Shown here: piece after piece, positions 42,323 to 50,941 of the stretch | How positions within the stretch are numbered: the stretch's first letter is position 1 | Layout of the letters: each line of letters begins with the position of its first letter | Source of the DNA: an uncultured Bacteroides sp. | Lineage (GTDB): Bacteria; Bacteroidota; Bacteroidia; Bacteroidales; Bacteroidaceae | DNA: 64,000 bases | Direction of reading: 5' to 3' | Assembly (NCBI GenBank): GCA_937890825.1 | Contig: CALADS010000010.1 | Location: 1-64,000, forward strand | Made by a program: the position numbers and the translations under genes | Notes under the pieces: generated by a model | Told to the model about the DNA's origin: nothing | The model's input: only the letters and a program-made list of their open reading frames with translations | Databases searched by the model: none

Positions 42323-43756
42323 ATGGAAACAAAAGAGAATGAAGCTACCCGCGTGGAAAGCGATTTGCTGGGCGCACGCGAAATCCCGGCAAGTGCCTTA
42401 TATGGTGTACAAACCCTGAGAGGCATCGAAAACTTCCCCATCAGCAAATTCCACCTCAATGAATATCCGCTCTTTATCAACGGACTGGCCATCACTAAAA
42501 TGGCTGCAGCCAAAGCCAATCGCGAATTGGAATTACTAACCGAAGAGCAGGCTCATGCCATCGTTACAGCCTGCCAGGAAATACTGGACGGACAACATCA
42601 TGAACAGTTTCCCGTAGATATGATTCAAGGAGGAGCGGGTACCACTACCAACATGAATGCCAACGAAGTAATAGCCAACCGGGCCCTGGAACTGATGGGA
42701 CACCAACGAGGCGAATACCAATATTGCTCACCCAATGACCATGTGAACTGTGCACAATCCACCAACGACGCTTATCCCACAGCTATCCACATCGGACTGT
42801 ACTATTCACACCTTCACTTGTTACCTCACCTGCAGGCACTGATTGACGCTTTCAACCATAAAGGAGATGCCTTTGCCCACATCATCAAGATGGGACGTAC
42901 ACAGTTGGAAGATGCCGTACCGATGACGCTGGGACAAACTTTCCACGGATTTGCCAGCATCTTAAAAGACGAAATCAAACATCTGAATGAAGCAGCCGAA
43001 GACTTCCTGACTGTCAACATGGGTGCTACTGCCATCGGTACAGGTATTTGCGCCGAACCGGGTTATGCCGAAAAATGTGTAGCAGCTTTGGGAGAAATTA
43101 CCCATCTGCCATTCCGCCTGTCGGGCGACTTGGTAGGAGCTACCTCAGACACTTCCTGCATGGTAGGCTATGCCTCTGCCTTGAAACGCATCGCTGTGAA
43201 ACTGAACAAGATTTGCAATGACCTGCGCCTGCTGGCCAGTGGTCCGCGATGCGGATTGGGTGAATTCAACCTGCCAGCCATGCAACCGGGCTCTTCTATC
43301 ATGCCGGGTAAGGTGAATCCGGTAATCCCCGAAGTGATGAACCAGATTTGCTACAAGGTAATAGGCAACGAACTATGTGTCACCATGGCCGGCGAAGCGG
43401 CTCAAATGGAGCTAAATGCTATGGAGCCCGTCATGGCTCAATGCTGTTTTGAAAGTATCGACCTGATGATTAACGGCATGGATACCCTGCGCACCCGCTG
43501 CGTGGAAGGTATCGTAGCCAACGAAGAACATTGCAAGGAAAATGTACACAACAGCATCGGCGTGGTTACTGCCTTAAATCCGGTTATCGGCTACAAGAAC
43601 TCTACCAAGATAGCCAAGGAAGCACTCGAAACCGGCCGCAGTGTCTATGAATTGGTATTAGAACACGGTATCTTAAGCAAAGAGGATTTGGATACTATCC
43701 TTAGCCCGGAAAACATGATTCACCCCGTGAAGCTGGATATCCATCCCAAGAAATAA
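42323..43756 (+). CDS. aspA: aspartate ammonia-lyase, 477 aa
   Basis: Converts aspartate to fumarate and ammonia. Member of the fumarase/aspartase superfamily: SDLLGAREIPASALYGVQTLRG at the start, GGAGTTTNMNANEVIANRAL, the signature loop GSSIMPGKVNPVIPE with the catalytic serine (about residues 327-341), and QMELNAMEPV. The aspartase-specific C-terminal stretch (NSIGVVTALNPVIGYKN) separates it from class II fumarase. It supplies fumarate for the SdhCAB reductase encoded 7 kb upstream. Confidence 0.94.
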   Translation: METKENEATRVESDLLGAREIPASALYGVQTLRGIENFPISKFHLNEYPLFINGLAITKMAAAKANRELELLTEEQAHAIVTACQEILDGQHHEQFPVDMIQGGAGTTTNMNANEVIANRALELMGHQRGEYQYCSPNDHVNCAQSTNDAYPTAIHIGLYYSHLHLLPHLQALIDAFNHKGDAFAHIIKMGRTQLEDAVPMTLGQTFHGFASILKDEIKHLNEAAEDFLTVNMGATAIGTGICAEPGYAEKCVAALGEITHLPFRLSGDLVGATSDTSCMVGYASALKRIAVKLNKICNDLRLLASGPRCGLGEFNLPAMQPGSSIMPGKVNPVIPEVMNQICYKVIGNELCVTMAGEAAQMELNAMEPVMAQCCFESIDLMINGMDTLRTRCVEGIVANEEHCKENVHNSIGVVTALNPVIGYKNSTKIAKEALETGRSVYELVLEHGILSKEDLDTILSPENMIHPVKLDIHPKK

Positions 43757-43780
43757 GATACTGATACAGGTACTGACAAA

Positions 43781-43816
43781 ACAAAGCCCCCAGCAAACAT
43801 TTGCTGAGGGCTTTGT
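43781..43816. terminator. bidirectional terminator between aspA and glsB
   Basis: ACAAAGCCC(C)CAGCAAA pairs with TTTGCTG(A)GGGCTTTGT around a short loop; about 15 paired positions. It lies between two convergent genes and has T on both outer sides. Confidence 0.85.
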
Positions 43817-43844
43817 TCATACTTGTAAGATGTTTATCCCTATA

Positions 43845-44831
43845 TTATTTACTGGGATAAAATACCTTATTGGCACCGGAGGTAAATTTACAGGCTTCCG
43901 GGTCGTGCTCCACAAAAGATTCGATGTGACGGATGCGCTTCTCTGCCAGAATCTCATCGACCGCTATCAAGATGCCGGTTTCTTCCACATCACCGAAGCC
44001 ATAGTTGATAGCTGTACCAAACATGCGCATCGTGGGACTAAGGCTCATATAGGCATTTACCAGCGGCGGTATATTATAGCCCACCTTGCGAATCTCGCTG
44101 TTCAGAATCTTATAGTCTTCCTTGAAAGAATCCTTATTGAAGATAGCCGCCAGCTCTTTGTCATCTGTTTCCAGCTGCAAAGGCTTCATCGGTGTAATGA
44201 GGTTCTCCTTATCGCCGAAATGCTTACGCAGAAAATACAGAATCTTGTCCCTACTTTGGCGATGATAGTTGGGATACATGGTTACTTTACCAAAGAAATA
44301 CTTCACATTGGGCATAATCACGGTCAAAGCACCTAGACCATCCCACAGATTATCTAAAGCAAAAAGCCCCTTGCTGCCGGCACGGGTAGACTGATATTCC
44401 AATGTAACGAATGAACGTCCCAACTCAATGGTAGTAGGCAGATACTCCTTCAAAAATTTCTCCGAAAAGTTAAACATATGCGAAGTGGCCAATATCGGTG
44501 CGCCCTGTTCATCAAATCTTACATCCGTACCTAAAATGTAACGATAGCCTCCCAGAATTTCTTCGGCTTCAGGATCCCATACTATCAACTGTTTATAAGG
44601 ATTCTCCATGATATCATATTCATCGATATCCATGGATAATCCGGTACCTCCACCGGCTGCGCGAAAAGCTATTTCACGCAAGCGACCAATCTCCTTCATA
44701 GTGTTTGGAGAATCTTGAGCTGTAATGATATAAATCTGATTATTGCTCTTATTGGTCATACGCAGACGCTTTTCCTCGGTCAGCTCTGCTTTCAGCAAAT
44801 CCTTACTTATAGGTTTAATGATATCTTCCAT
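43845..44831 (-). CDS. glsB: GNAT-type N-acyltransferase, probable glycine N-acyltransferase GlsB, 328 aa
   Basis: Belongs to the ornithine-lipid OlsB/hemolysin-like acyltransferase group: IGRLREIAFRAAGGGTGLSMDIDEYD, LIVWDPEAEEILGGYRYILG, and IELGRSFVTLEYQ. In Bacteroides thetaiotaomicron the homologous pair GlsB-GlsA makes glycine lipids, GlsB forming the amide bond between glycine and a beta-hydroxy fatty acid. Here too it is followed in the same transcript order (glsA first) with a 52-base gap. The gene name rests on the pair and my recollection of the family; the enzyme could use another amine. Confidence 0.72.
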   Translation of the reverse strand: MEDIIKPISKDLLKAELTEEKRLRMTNKSNNQIYIITAQDSPNTMKEIGRLREIAFRAAGGGTGLSMDIDEYDIMENPYKQLIVWDPEAEEILGGYRYILGTDVRFDEQGAPILATSHMFNFSEKFLKEYLPTTIELGRSFVTLEYQSTRAGSKGLFALDNLWDGLGALTVIMPNVKYFFGKVTMYPNYHRQSRDKILYFLRKHFGDKENLITPMKPLQLETDDKELAAIFNKDSFKEDYKILNSEIRKVGYNIPPLVNAYMSLSPTMRMFGTAINYGFGDVEETGILIAVDEILAEKRIRHIESFVEHDPEACKFTSGANKVFYPSK

Positions 44832-44883
44832 ACTTCTTATATCAAGACCGACCCCTAAAAAGGGTCTCTCTCTTTTCAGTTAC

Positions 44884-45708
44884 TTAATTGTTTAATTTAT
44901 ATACAATTTCCTTTACATACTGCGCCCATTGAATCGGTGTCCTAGACTTATCGAACGTTTGCCAGGGAATAGGTTTACCAATGGTTATGGTAAAGGTTTT
45001 ATGCCGGTTCTTCAACATTTCATCGGCCAAATAGAGCATCGCAATATTAAACTTGATACCCAAAAATTTACAGACATTGGCCAGATTATAGAAAAAGTTG
45101 GAATTCCGCCCTTCAAAATGAATGGGAACCACATTGCGCTGTGCCTCCACACTCTTGGTGATGAACGTCTTCTTCCATTCCAAATCCTGAATAACCCCGT
45201 TTTGCCTGCGCGAACAGAGCCCTGCCGGAAACATGATAAGCTGGTTATCGGAAGCAAAACCTGCCTCTACCAAACGCGGAAAGTCCTTGGCTTGTTTGCC
45301 GGTTTTGTTGATAGGAATGCACAAAGGAGCCAATCCGTGAAGATTCATCAGCAAATCATTGACCAAATACTTCACTTTCCCCTGATACTGGGTGCCCAGT
45401 ACATAACCCAGGGCTACTCCATCTTGTCCGCCCAAAGGATGGTTGGAAACAAACGTGCAAAGCCCATCGGAAGGAAGATTTTCCGCTCCCCTCACCACAA
45501 TCTTTGCATCCAGAAATTCCAGACAAGCCTTCAGGAAATCCACTCCCACTTTATCTTTCGACTCACGCAAAAAGACATTCAGTTCATCCTGATGAACGAT
45601 ACGTTTCAAATAAGAAACGATAAACTTGGGAATATACTTCACATGCTTCGGAGCCTTCTCCCGAAGTATCTTATCTATATCGATTAAAAATAAAGAGTCG
45701 TCAGCCAT
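44884..45708 (-). CDS. glsA: PlsC-like O-acyltransferase, probable GlsA, 274 aa
   Basis: A membrane-associated lysophospholipid-type acyltransferase. The HX4D motif appears as NHPLGGQD (about residues 89-96), with the FPAG block (IMFPAGLCSRRQNG) and the VVPIHFEGRNS block downstream. In glycine-lipid synthesis GlsA adds the second fatty acid through an ester bond. It precedes glsB in the same minus-strand transcript, and the two-gene layout supports the role. The promoter box lies at 45734-45741. Confidence 0.72.
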   Translation of the reverse strand: MADDSLFLIDIDKILREKAPKHVKYIPKFIVSYLKRIVHQDELNVFLRESKDKVGVDFLKACLEFLDAKIVVRGAENLPSDGLCTFVSNHPLGGQDGVALGYVLGTQYQGKVKYLVNDLLMNLHGLAPLCIPINKTGKQAKDFPRLVEAGFASDNQLIMFPAGLCSRRQNGVIQDLEWKKTFITKSVEAQRNVVPIHFEGRNSNFFYNLANVCKFLGIKFNIAMLYLADEMLKNRHKTFTITIGKPIPWQTFDKSRTPIQWAQYVKEIVYKLNN

Positions 45709-45733
45709 ACTTCTGTACGATGAAATAATGGCA

Positions 45734-45766
45734 CAAAATTAATTCATCTTTTTAATTAATCGCAAA
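45734..45766 (-). promoter_or_regulatory. promoter of glsA-glsB
   Basis: On the minus strand TAATTTTG (45741-45734) fits TAnnTTTG and TTTG (45766-45763) stands 21 bases upstream. Confidence 0.55.
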
Positions 45767-45977
45767 AAAATGAAAGAAAACTGCTCAAATACAAGACAAA
45801 AAGCATCTCTTCGACCCTACACACCTGTCTTACGGAGCAAAACTTCTCTTCCTCTGCATCCATCATCAACAACCTGTTGATAACTTCTTGTCAAGATTTT
45901 GATTAAAACATAGTGAGGATTTCTAGGGAATTGTGTAATTTTACCGACTCTTTATATAATAAGGTAGAAATAGAAAA

Positions 45978-46901
45978 ATGACTGAACCATACACCTATCA
46001 TATCCCAGTACTCCTGAAGCCTGCTGTAGATGGCATGAACATCCATCCGCAAGGTATCTATGCCGACATGACCTTTGGCGGAGGAGGCCATTCACGTGAA
46101 ATCCTTTCACGCCTGGAAGATGGCGGAAGACTGCTTGGTTTTGACCAAGATGAGGATGCAGAACGTAACATCATGCCCGACCCCCACTTCACCTTTGTAC
46201 GTAGCAATTTCCGCTATCTGCACAACTTTCTGCGCTATCATGGTGTAGACCAACTGGACGGCATTCTGGCCGACTTGGGGGTATCGTCTCACCACTTCGA
46301 CGACAGCGAACGAGGGTTCTCCTTCCGGTTCGACGGCGCATTGGATATGCGCATGAACAAAAGAGCAGGAATGACTGCTGCCGACATTGTGAACAATTAC
46401 GATGAAGAGCGGCTGGCCAATCTTTTCTACCTGTATGGTGAACTGAAAAACAGCCGCAAACTGGCAGCCACTCTCGTCAAGGCTCGAAGCAAACAGCCCA
46501 TCGGCACTATCGGAGAATTCTTAGAAGTGGTGAAGCCGCTGTTTGGCCGTGAACGCGAAAAGAAAGAACTAGCCAAAGTATTTCAGGCACTGCGCATAGA
46601 GGTAAATCAGGAGATGGAAGCACTGAAAGAGATGCTGCAGGCAGCTGCCGAGGCATTAAAGCCTGGCGGAAGACTGGTAGTGATTACCTACCATTCACTG
46701 GAAGACCGCATGGTGAAGAATATGATGAAAACCGGAAATGTGGAGGGAAAAGCCGAGAAAGATTTCTTCGGAAATATACAGACTCCCTTCAGGCTAGTGA
46801 ACAATAAGGTTATCGTACCCGATGAGGATGAAATAGCCCGCAACCCCCGTTCACGGAGTGCCAAATTACGCATAGCTGAAAAAATAGAACCCTCTAAATA
46901 A
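45978..46901 (+). CDS. rsmH: 16S rRNA (cytosine-1402-N4)-methyltransferase RsmH, 307 aa
   Basis: First gene of the division and cell-wall cluster. It methylates C1402 of 16S rRNA. Seen: HIPVLLKPAVDGM at the start, SAM motif DMTFGGGGHSREIL, GFDQDEDAERN, DGILADLGVSSHHFD, RGFSFRFDGALDMRM and LVVITYHSLEDRMVKN. Length is normal. The 269 bases upstream carry no mraZ gene, which often precedes rsmH in other bacteria. The following ftsL starts 15 bases later. Confidence 0.97.
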   Translation: MTEPYTYHIPVLLKPAVDGMNIHPQGIYADMTFGGGGHSREILSRLEDGGRLLGFDQDEDAERNIMPDPHFTFVRSNFRYLHNFLRYHGVDQLDGILADLGVSSHHFDDSERGFSFRFDGALDMRMNKRAGMTAADIVNNYDEERLANLFYLYGELKNSRKLAATLVKARSKQPIGTIGEFLEVVKPLFGREREKKELAKVFQALRIEVNQEMEALKEMLQAAAEALKPGGRLVVITYHSLEDRMVKNMMKTGNVEGKAEKDFFGNIQTPFRLVNNKVIVPDEDEIARNPRSRSAKLRIAEKIEPSK

Positions 46902-46916
46902 TAACCAGACAAGGCA

Positions 46917-47264
46917 ATGAACGAGATACCTCCTAAAGAAGACAGACAGAAACGACGCACCAAATGGAAGAGCATCATCGGAGGTGATATCTTGGCTGCT
47001 GATTTCTTCCAACGTCAGACCAAGCTCTTGGTGCTTATCATGCTGCTGGTAATCTTCTACATACATAACCGGTATGCAGCCCAACAACAGCTGATAGAAC
47101 TGGATAGACTGAAAAAAGAACTGACCGACATCAAATACGATGCCTTGACACGCAGTTCGGAACTGATGGAGCGAAGTCGACAATCGCGCATCGAAGAGTA
47201 TATCTCTTCGCAAGAGAGCGATTTGCAAACAGCTACCAACCCTCCGTACTTAATAGAAGACTAA
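46917..47264 (+). CDS. ftsL: FtsL-like small divisome protein, 115 aa
   Basis: A bitopic membrane protein with a cytoplasmic basic N-terminus (EDRQKRRTKWKSI), one membrane helix (LLVLIMLLVIFYIHNRYAAQ, about residues 40-58) and a periplasmic coiled-coil region (QQQLIELDRLKKELTDIKYDALTRSSELME). Primary sequence of FtsL is poorly conserved, so the call rests on size, topology and position between rsmH and ftsI, where FtsL is expected. It would join FtsQ and a FtsB-like partner to recruit FtsW-FtsI. Confidence 0.85.
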   Translation: MNEIPPKEDRQKRRTKWKSIIGGDILAADFFQRQTKLLVLIMLLVIFYIHNRYAAQQQLIELDRLKKELTDIKYDALTRSSELMERSRQSRIEEYISSQESDLQTATNPPYLIED

Positions 47265-47268
47265 CAAG

Positions 47269-49398
47269 ATGACCGTAAATAAAAAAAACATAATGACCCG
47301 CTATTTCTTCGTGGTGCTACTCATGAGCCTCATGGGGATAGCTATTGTGGTACAAGCTGCCATCATCATGTTTGCAGAAAGGTCGTACTGGCAGGAAGTG
47401 GCCGACCGCTTCGTGCGCGAAAATGTAATCGTAAAACCCAACCGAGGAAATATCCTTTCTGCCGATGGCAAACTGATGGCTAGTTCACTGCCTGAGTACC
47501 GCATCTATATGGACTTCAAGGCCGGAGGTGAGAAGAAAGATACCATGCTGATGAACCACCTCGGTGAAATCTGCCAAGGGTTGCATAAAATCTTCCCCGA
47601 CCGCAGTGCGGCAGAATTCAAGCGCCACTTACTGAAAGGGCGCAAACGGGGCAGCCGGAACTATCTGATTTATCCGAAACGCATCTCATACATCCAGTAT
47701 AAAGAGGCGAAACGACTGCCCGTGTTCAGTCTGAACAAATACAAAGGTGGATTTCACGAACAAATCTACAATCAGCGGAAAAAGCCCTTCGGTTCTTTGG
47801 CTGCCCGTACATTGGGAGATTTGTATGCTGATACTGCCAAAGGAGCCAAAAATGGCATAGAGTTGGCTTTCGACACCCTGCTGCGCGGGCGTGATGGAAT
47901 CACCCACCGGCAGAAAGTGATGAACCGATACCTGAACATCGTAGATGTACAGCCCATAGACGGGTGTGACATCATCTCTACCATTGACGTAGACATGCAG
48001 GATATCTGTGAAAAAGCTTTGGTAGACAAACTGAAAGAACTGAATGCCAGTGTAGGAGTAGCCGTACTGATGGAAGTGAAAACAGGCGAAGTAAAGGCCA
48101 TTGTCAACATGATGAGAGCAGGTGACGGAAATTACTACGAAATGCGCAACAATGCCATCAGCGACATGCTGGAGCCCGGATCGACTTTCAAGACTGCCTC
48201 TATTATGGTGGCATTGGAAGATGGTAAAATTACACCCGATACAGAAGTGGACACCGGAAACGGTATCATGAATATGTATGGCAGCAAGATGAAAGACCAT
48301 AACTGGCACCGAGGCGGGTATGGAAAAATCAATGTGACACGTATACTAGAAGTATCATCGAACATAGGGGTATCGTCTTTGATAGACAAATACTATCATA
48401 ACGACCCGCAAAGCTATGTGAACGGACTGAAAAGGATGAGCCTGGATGAAACGTTGCATCTGCAGATTCCTGGTGAAGGAAAACCCAACATCAAAGGTCC
48501 CAAAGAACGCTACTTTGCCAAGACTACCCTGCCTTGGATGAGTATAGGGTATGAAACTCAAGTGCCACCTATCAATACGCTGACGTTCTACAACGCTATA
48601 GCCAACAACGGCGTAATGGTACGGCCTAAATTTGTGAAAGCAGTAGTCAAGGATGGAGAAGTGGTTCGAGAATTTCCTACAGAAGTTATCAATGCCAAAA
48701 TCTGTTCGGACAAAACACTGACTCAAATCAGAGACATACTAGAGAAGGTAGTATCGCAAGGCTTGGCCAAACCGGCAGGAAGCAAACAGTTTTCGGTATC
48801 GGGAAAGACCGGCACTGCACAAATATCGCAAGGGGCAGCTGGTTACAAGACCGGGCGTACACAATACCTGGTAAGTTTCTGCGGATACTTCCCCTCAGAG
48901 GCTCCCCAATACAGTTGCATCGTAGCCATACAGAAATCCGGTCTGCCAGCATCGGGTGGACTGATGGCAGGAAGCGTGTTCAGCAAAATAGCTGAACGAG
49001 TGTATGCCCGTAACCTGCACTTCAATCTGAGTCATGCCATAGACAGCACATCGTGCGTCATACCTCAGGTAAAAGCCGGCCATCTGGAAGAAGCCGACTA
49101 CGTGTTGCAGGCATTAGAGGTGCCCGTAAGAAAAGAATTAAAGAACGAAGAAACCGACCGTACATGGGGATATGCCCAAGCATCGGCTTCGGAAGTGGTG
49201 CTGCAGCAACGCGAAACGCAAGAGAACCTGGTTCCTGCCGTAGTAGGAATGGGAGCCAAAGATGCAGTTTTCCTACTGGAAAGCAAAGGCTTGCGAGTCA
49301 GACTGAATGGAGTAGGACGAGTGAAACGTCAATCCATTGCCGCAGGTAGCCGGCTGAGGAAAGGACAAACCGTGCTGCTGACACTGACCAATAAATAA
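47269..49398 (+). CDS. ftsI: division-specific penicillin-binding protein FtsI (PBP3/SpoVD type) with PASTA domain, 709 aa
   Basis: The transpeptidase that cross-links septal peptidoglycan with FtsW. One N-terminal membrane helix (YFFVVLLMSLMGIAIVVQAAI), a PBP dimerisation domain, then the transpeptidase with SxxK in EPGSTFKTAS (about residue 306), SSN in VSSNIGVSS, and KTG in SGKTGTAQ (about residue 512). A C-terminal PASTA domain of about 60 residues (VPAVVGMGAKDAVFLLESKGL) is present, as in Bacteroidetes and Gram-positive relatives and unlike E. coli FtsI. A later ATG (47293) is an alternative start. Confidence 0.95.
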   Translation: MTVNKKNIMTRYFFVVLLMSLMGIAIVVQAAIIMFAERSYWQEVADRFVRENVIVKPNRGNILSADGKLMASSLPEYRIYMDFKAGGEKKDTMLMNHLGEICQGLHKIFPDRSAAEFKRHLLKGRKRGSRNYLIYPKRISYIQYKEAKRLPVFSLNKYKGGFHEQIYNQRKKPFGSLAARTLGDLYADTAKGAKNGIELAFDTLLRGRDGITHRQKVMNRYLNIVDVQPIDGCDIISTIDVDMQDICEKALVDKLKELNASVGVAVLMEVKTGEVKAIVNMMRAGDGNYYEMRNNAISDMLEPGSTFKTASIMVALEDGKITPDTEVDTGNGIMNMYGSKMKDHNWHRGGYGKINVTRILEVSSNIGVSSLIDKYYHNDPQSYVNGLKRMSLDETLHLQIPGEGKPNIKGPKERYFAKTTLPWMSIGYETQVPPINTLTFYNAIANNGVMVRPKFVKAVVKDGEVVREFPTEVINAKICSDKTLTQIRDILEKVVSQGLAKPAGSKQFSVSGKTGTAQISQGAAGYKTGRTQYLVSFCGYFPSEAPQYSCIVAIQKSGLPASGGLMAGSVFSKIAERVYARNLHFNLSHAIDSTSCVIPQVKAGHLEEADYVLQALEVPVRKELKNEETDRTWGYAQASASEVVLQQRETQENLVPAVVGMGAKDAVFLLESKGLRVRLNGVGRVKRQSIAAGSRLRKGQTVLLTLTNK

Positions 49399-49432
49399 TA
49401 GATGATTATAATATAATAAGGTATAGAGAAGA

Positions 49433-50881
49433 ATGAAACTCATCGATTTACTGAAAACCATATCCAATGCCCAGATTATCGGAAACACCGATCTGGAAAT
49501 CTCCGGCATACAGATTGATTCTAGAAAAATAGAATCCGGAAATCTGTTCATGGCCATGCGAGGTACGGCAACCGACGGACATGCTTACATCCCGGCAGCC
49601 GTGGAAAAAGGAGCTGTAGCCATACTTTGTGAAGAAGTACCGCAACATGCTCCTGATGCTACCTACATTGTGGTGCCCGATAGTGAAGAAGCTACCGGAC
49701 GGATAGCCACGCTGTACTATGGAGACCCCACTTCCCAAATAGAATTGGTGGGAGTAACCGGTACCAACGGAAAAACCACTATTGCCACATTACTCTATCA
49801 GCTGTTCCGTCGTTTTGGTTACAAGGTGGGATTGATTTCTACCGTATGTAATTATGTCGATGACAAACCGATACCTACCAGCCACACCACTCCCGATCCC
49901 ATTACGCTGAACCAACTGCTGGGCGAAATGGCCGATAGTGGATGTAAGTATGTATTTATGGAAGTAAGTTCGCATGCCGTAGCTCAACGCCGTATCAGCG
50001 GACTGAAGTTTGCCGGAGGCATCTTCACTAATCTGACTCGTGACCATCTGGATTATCACAAGACCGTAGAAAATTATCTGAAAGCCAAAAAACGATTCTT
50101 CGACGATCTGCCTAAATCGGCTTTCAGCCTGACCAATCTGGACGATAAAAACGGACTGGTAATGACACAAAATACACATTCTTCTGTTCATACCTACTCC
50201 TTACGCAGCCTGGCCGATTTTAAAGGCAAGGTACTGGAATCTCACTTTGAAGGTATGCTGCTGGATTTCAACAACCATGAACTAGCCGTTCCTTTCATCG
50301 GAAGATTCAATGCCAGCAACCTGCTGGCCGTATTTGGCGCAGCAGTACTCTTGGGCAAAAAAGAAGAAGATGTATTAATAGCACTCAGCACTCTGCATCC
50401 CGTAGCCGGCCGCTTCGAAGCCATCCGTTCAAAAGAAGGATATACAGCCATCGTGGACTATGCCCATACGCCAGATGCATTGGTCAATGTGCTTAATGCC
50501 ATACACGACGTACTGGAAGGCAGAGGAAAAGTTATCACGGTAGTAGGAGCCGGAGGTAACCGCGACAAAGGGAAACGCCCCATCATGGCCAAAGAAGCAG
50601 TTAACCAAAGCGACCGGGTAATTATCACTTCGGATAATCCTCGGTTCGAAGAGCCGCAAGACATCATCAATGACATGATGGCAGGACTCGACAAGGAAGA
50701 CTTGAAAAAGGTGCTCTGCATAGCAGACCGCCGGGAAGCCATCCGTACCGCCTGTATGCTGGCTCAGCAGGGAGATGTGATTCTAGTAGCGGGTAAGGGG
50801 CATGAAAACTATCAAGAAATCAAAGGGGTGAAACACCACTTCGATGATAAAGAAGAAATCATGAGAGCAGCCTGTAACTGA
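49433..50881 (+). CDS. murE: UDP-MurNAc-tripeptide ligase MurE, 482 aa
   Basis: Adds the third stem-peptide residue. The ATP-binding motif GVTGTNGKTTIATLL lies near residues 107-121, the Mur central motifs FTNLTRDHLDYH and the C-terminal AHTPDALVNVLNAI follow. The amino-acid specificity motif reads DNPR (SDNPRFEEP, about residue 404), which in characterised MurE proteins marks meso-diaminopimelate, so this organism should have DAP-type peptidoglycan. The gap to mraY is 60 bases. Confidence 0.97.
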   Translation: MKLIDLLKTISNAQIIGNTDLEISGIQIDSRKIESGNLFMAMRGTATDGHAYIPAAVEKGAVAILCEEVPQHAPDATYIVVPDSEEATGRIATLYYGDPTSQIELVGVTGTNGKTTIATLLYQLFRRFGYKVGLISTVCNYVDDKPIPTSHTTPDPITLNQLLGEMADSGCKYVFMEVSSHAVAQRRISGLKFAGGIFTNLTRDHLDYHKTVENYLKAKKRFFDDLPKSAFSLTNLDDKNGLVMTQNTHSSVHTYSLRSLADFKGKVLESHFEGMLLDFNNHELAVPFIGRFNASNLLAVFGAAVLLGKKEEDVLIALSTLHPVAGRFEAIRSKEGYTAIVDYAHTPDALVNVLNAIHDVLEGRGKVITVVGAGGNRDKGKRPIMAKEAVNQSDRVIITSDNPRFEEPQDIINDMMAGLDKEDLKKVLCIADRREAIRTACMLAQQGDVILVAGKGHENYQEIKGVKHHFDDKEEIMRAACN

Positions 50882-50941
50882 CGTGAACCGATGAACATAT
50901 ATCATCTAACGAACATTATATAATACAAATCAGAAAAAGAA

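Noticed and set aside
45880..45960. TGAGG and AGGGA words upstream of rsmH as a MraZ-binding array
   Set aside because: Spacing and sequence do not fit regular GTGGG repeats, and no mraZ gene is present.
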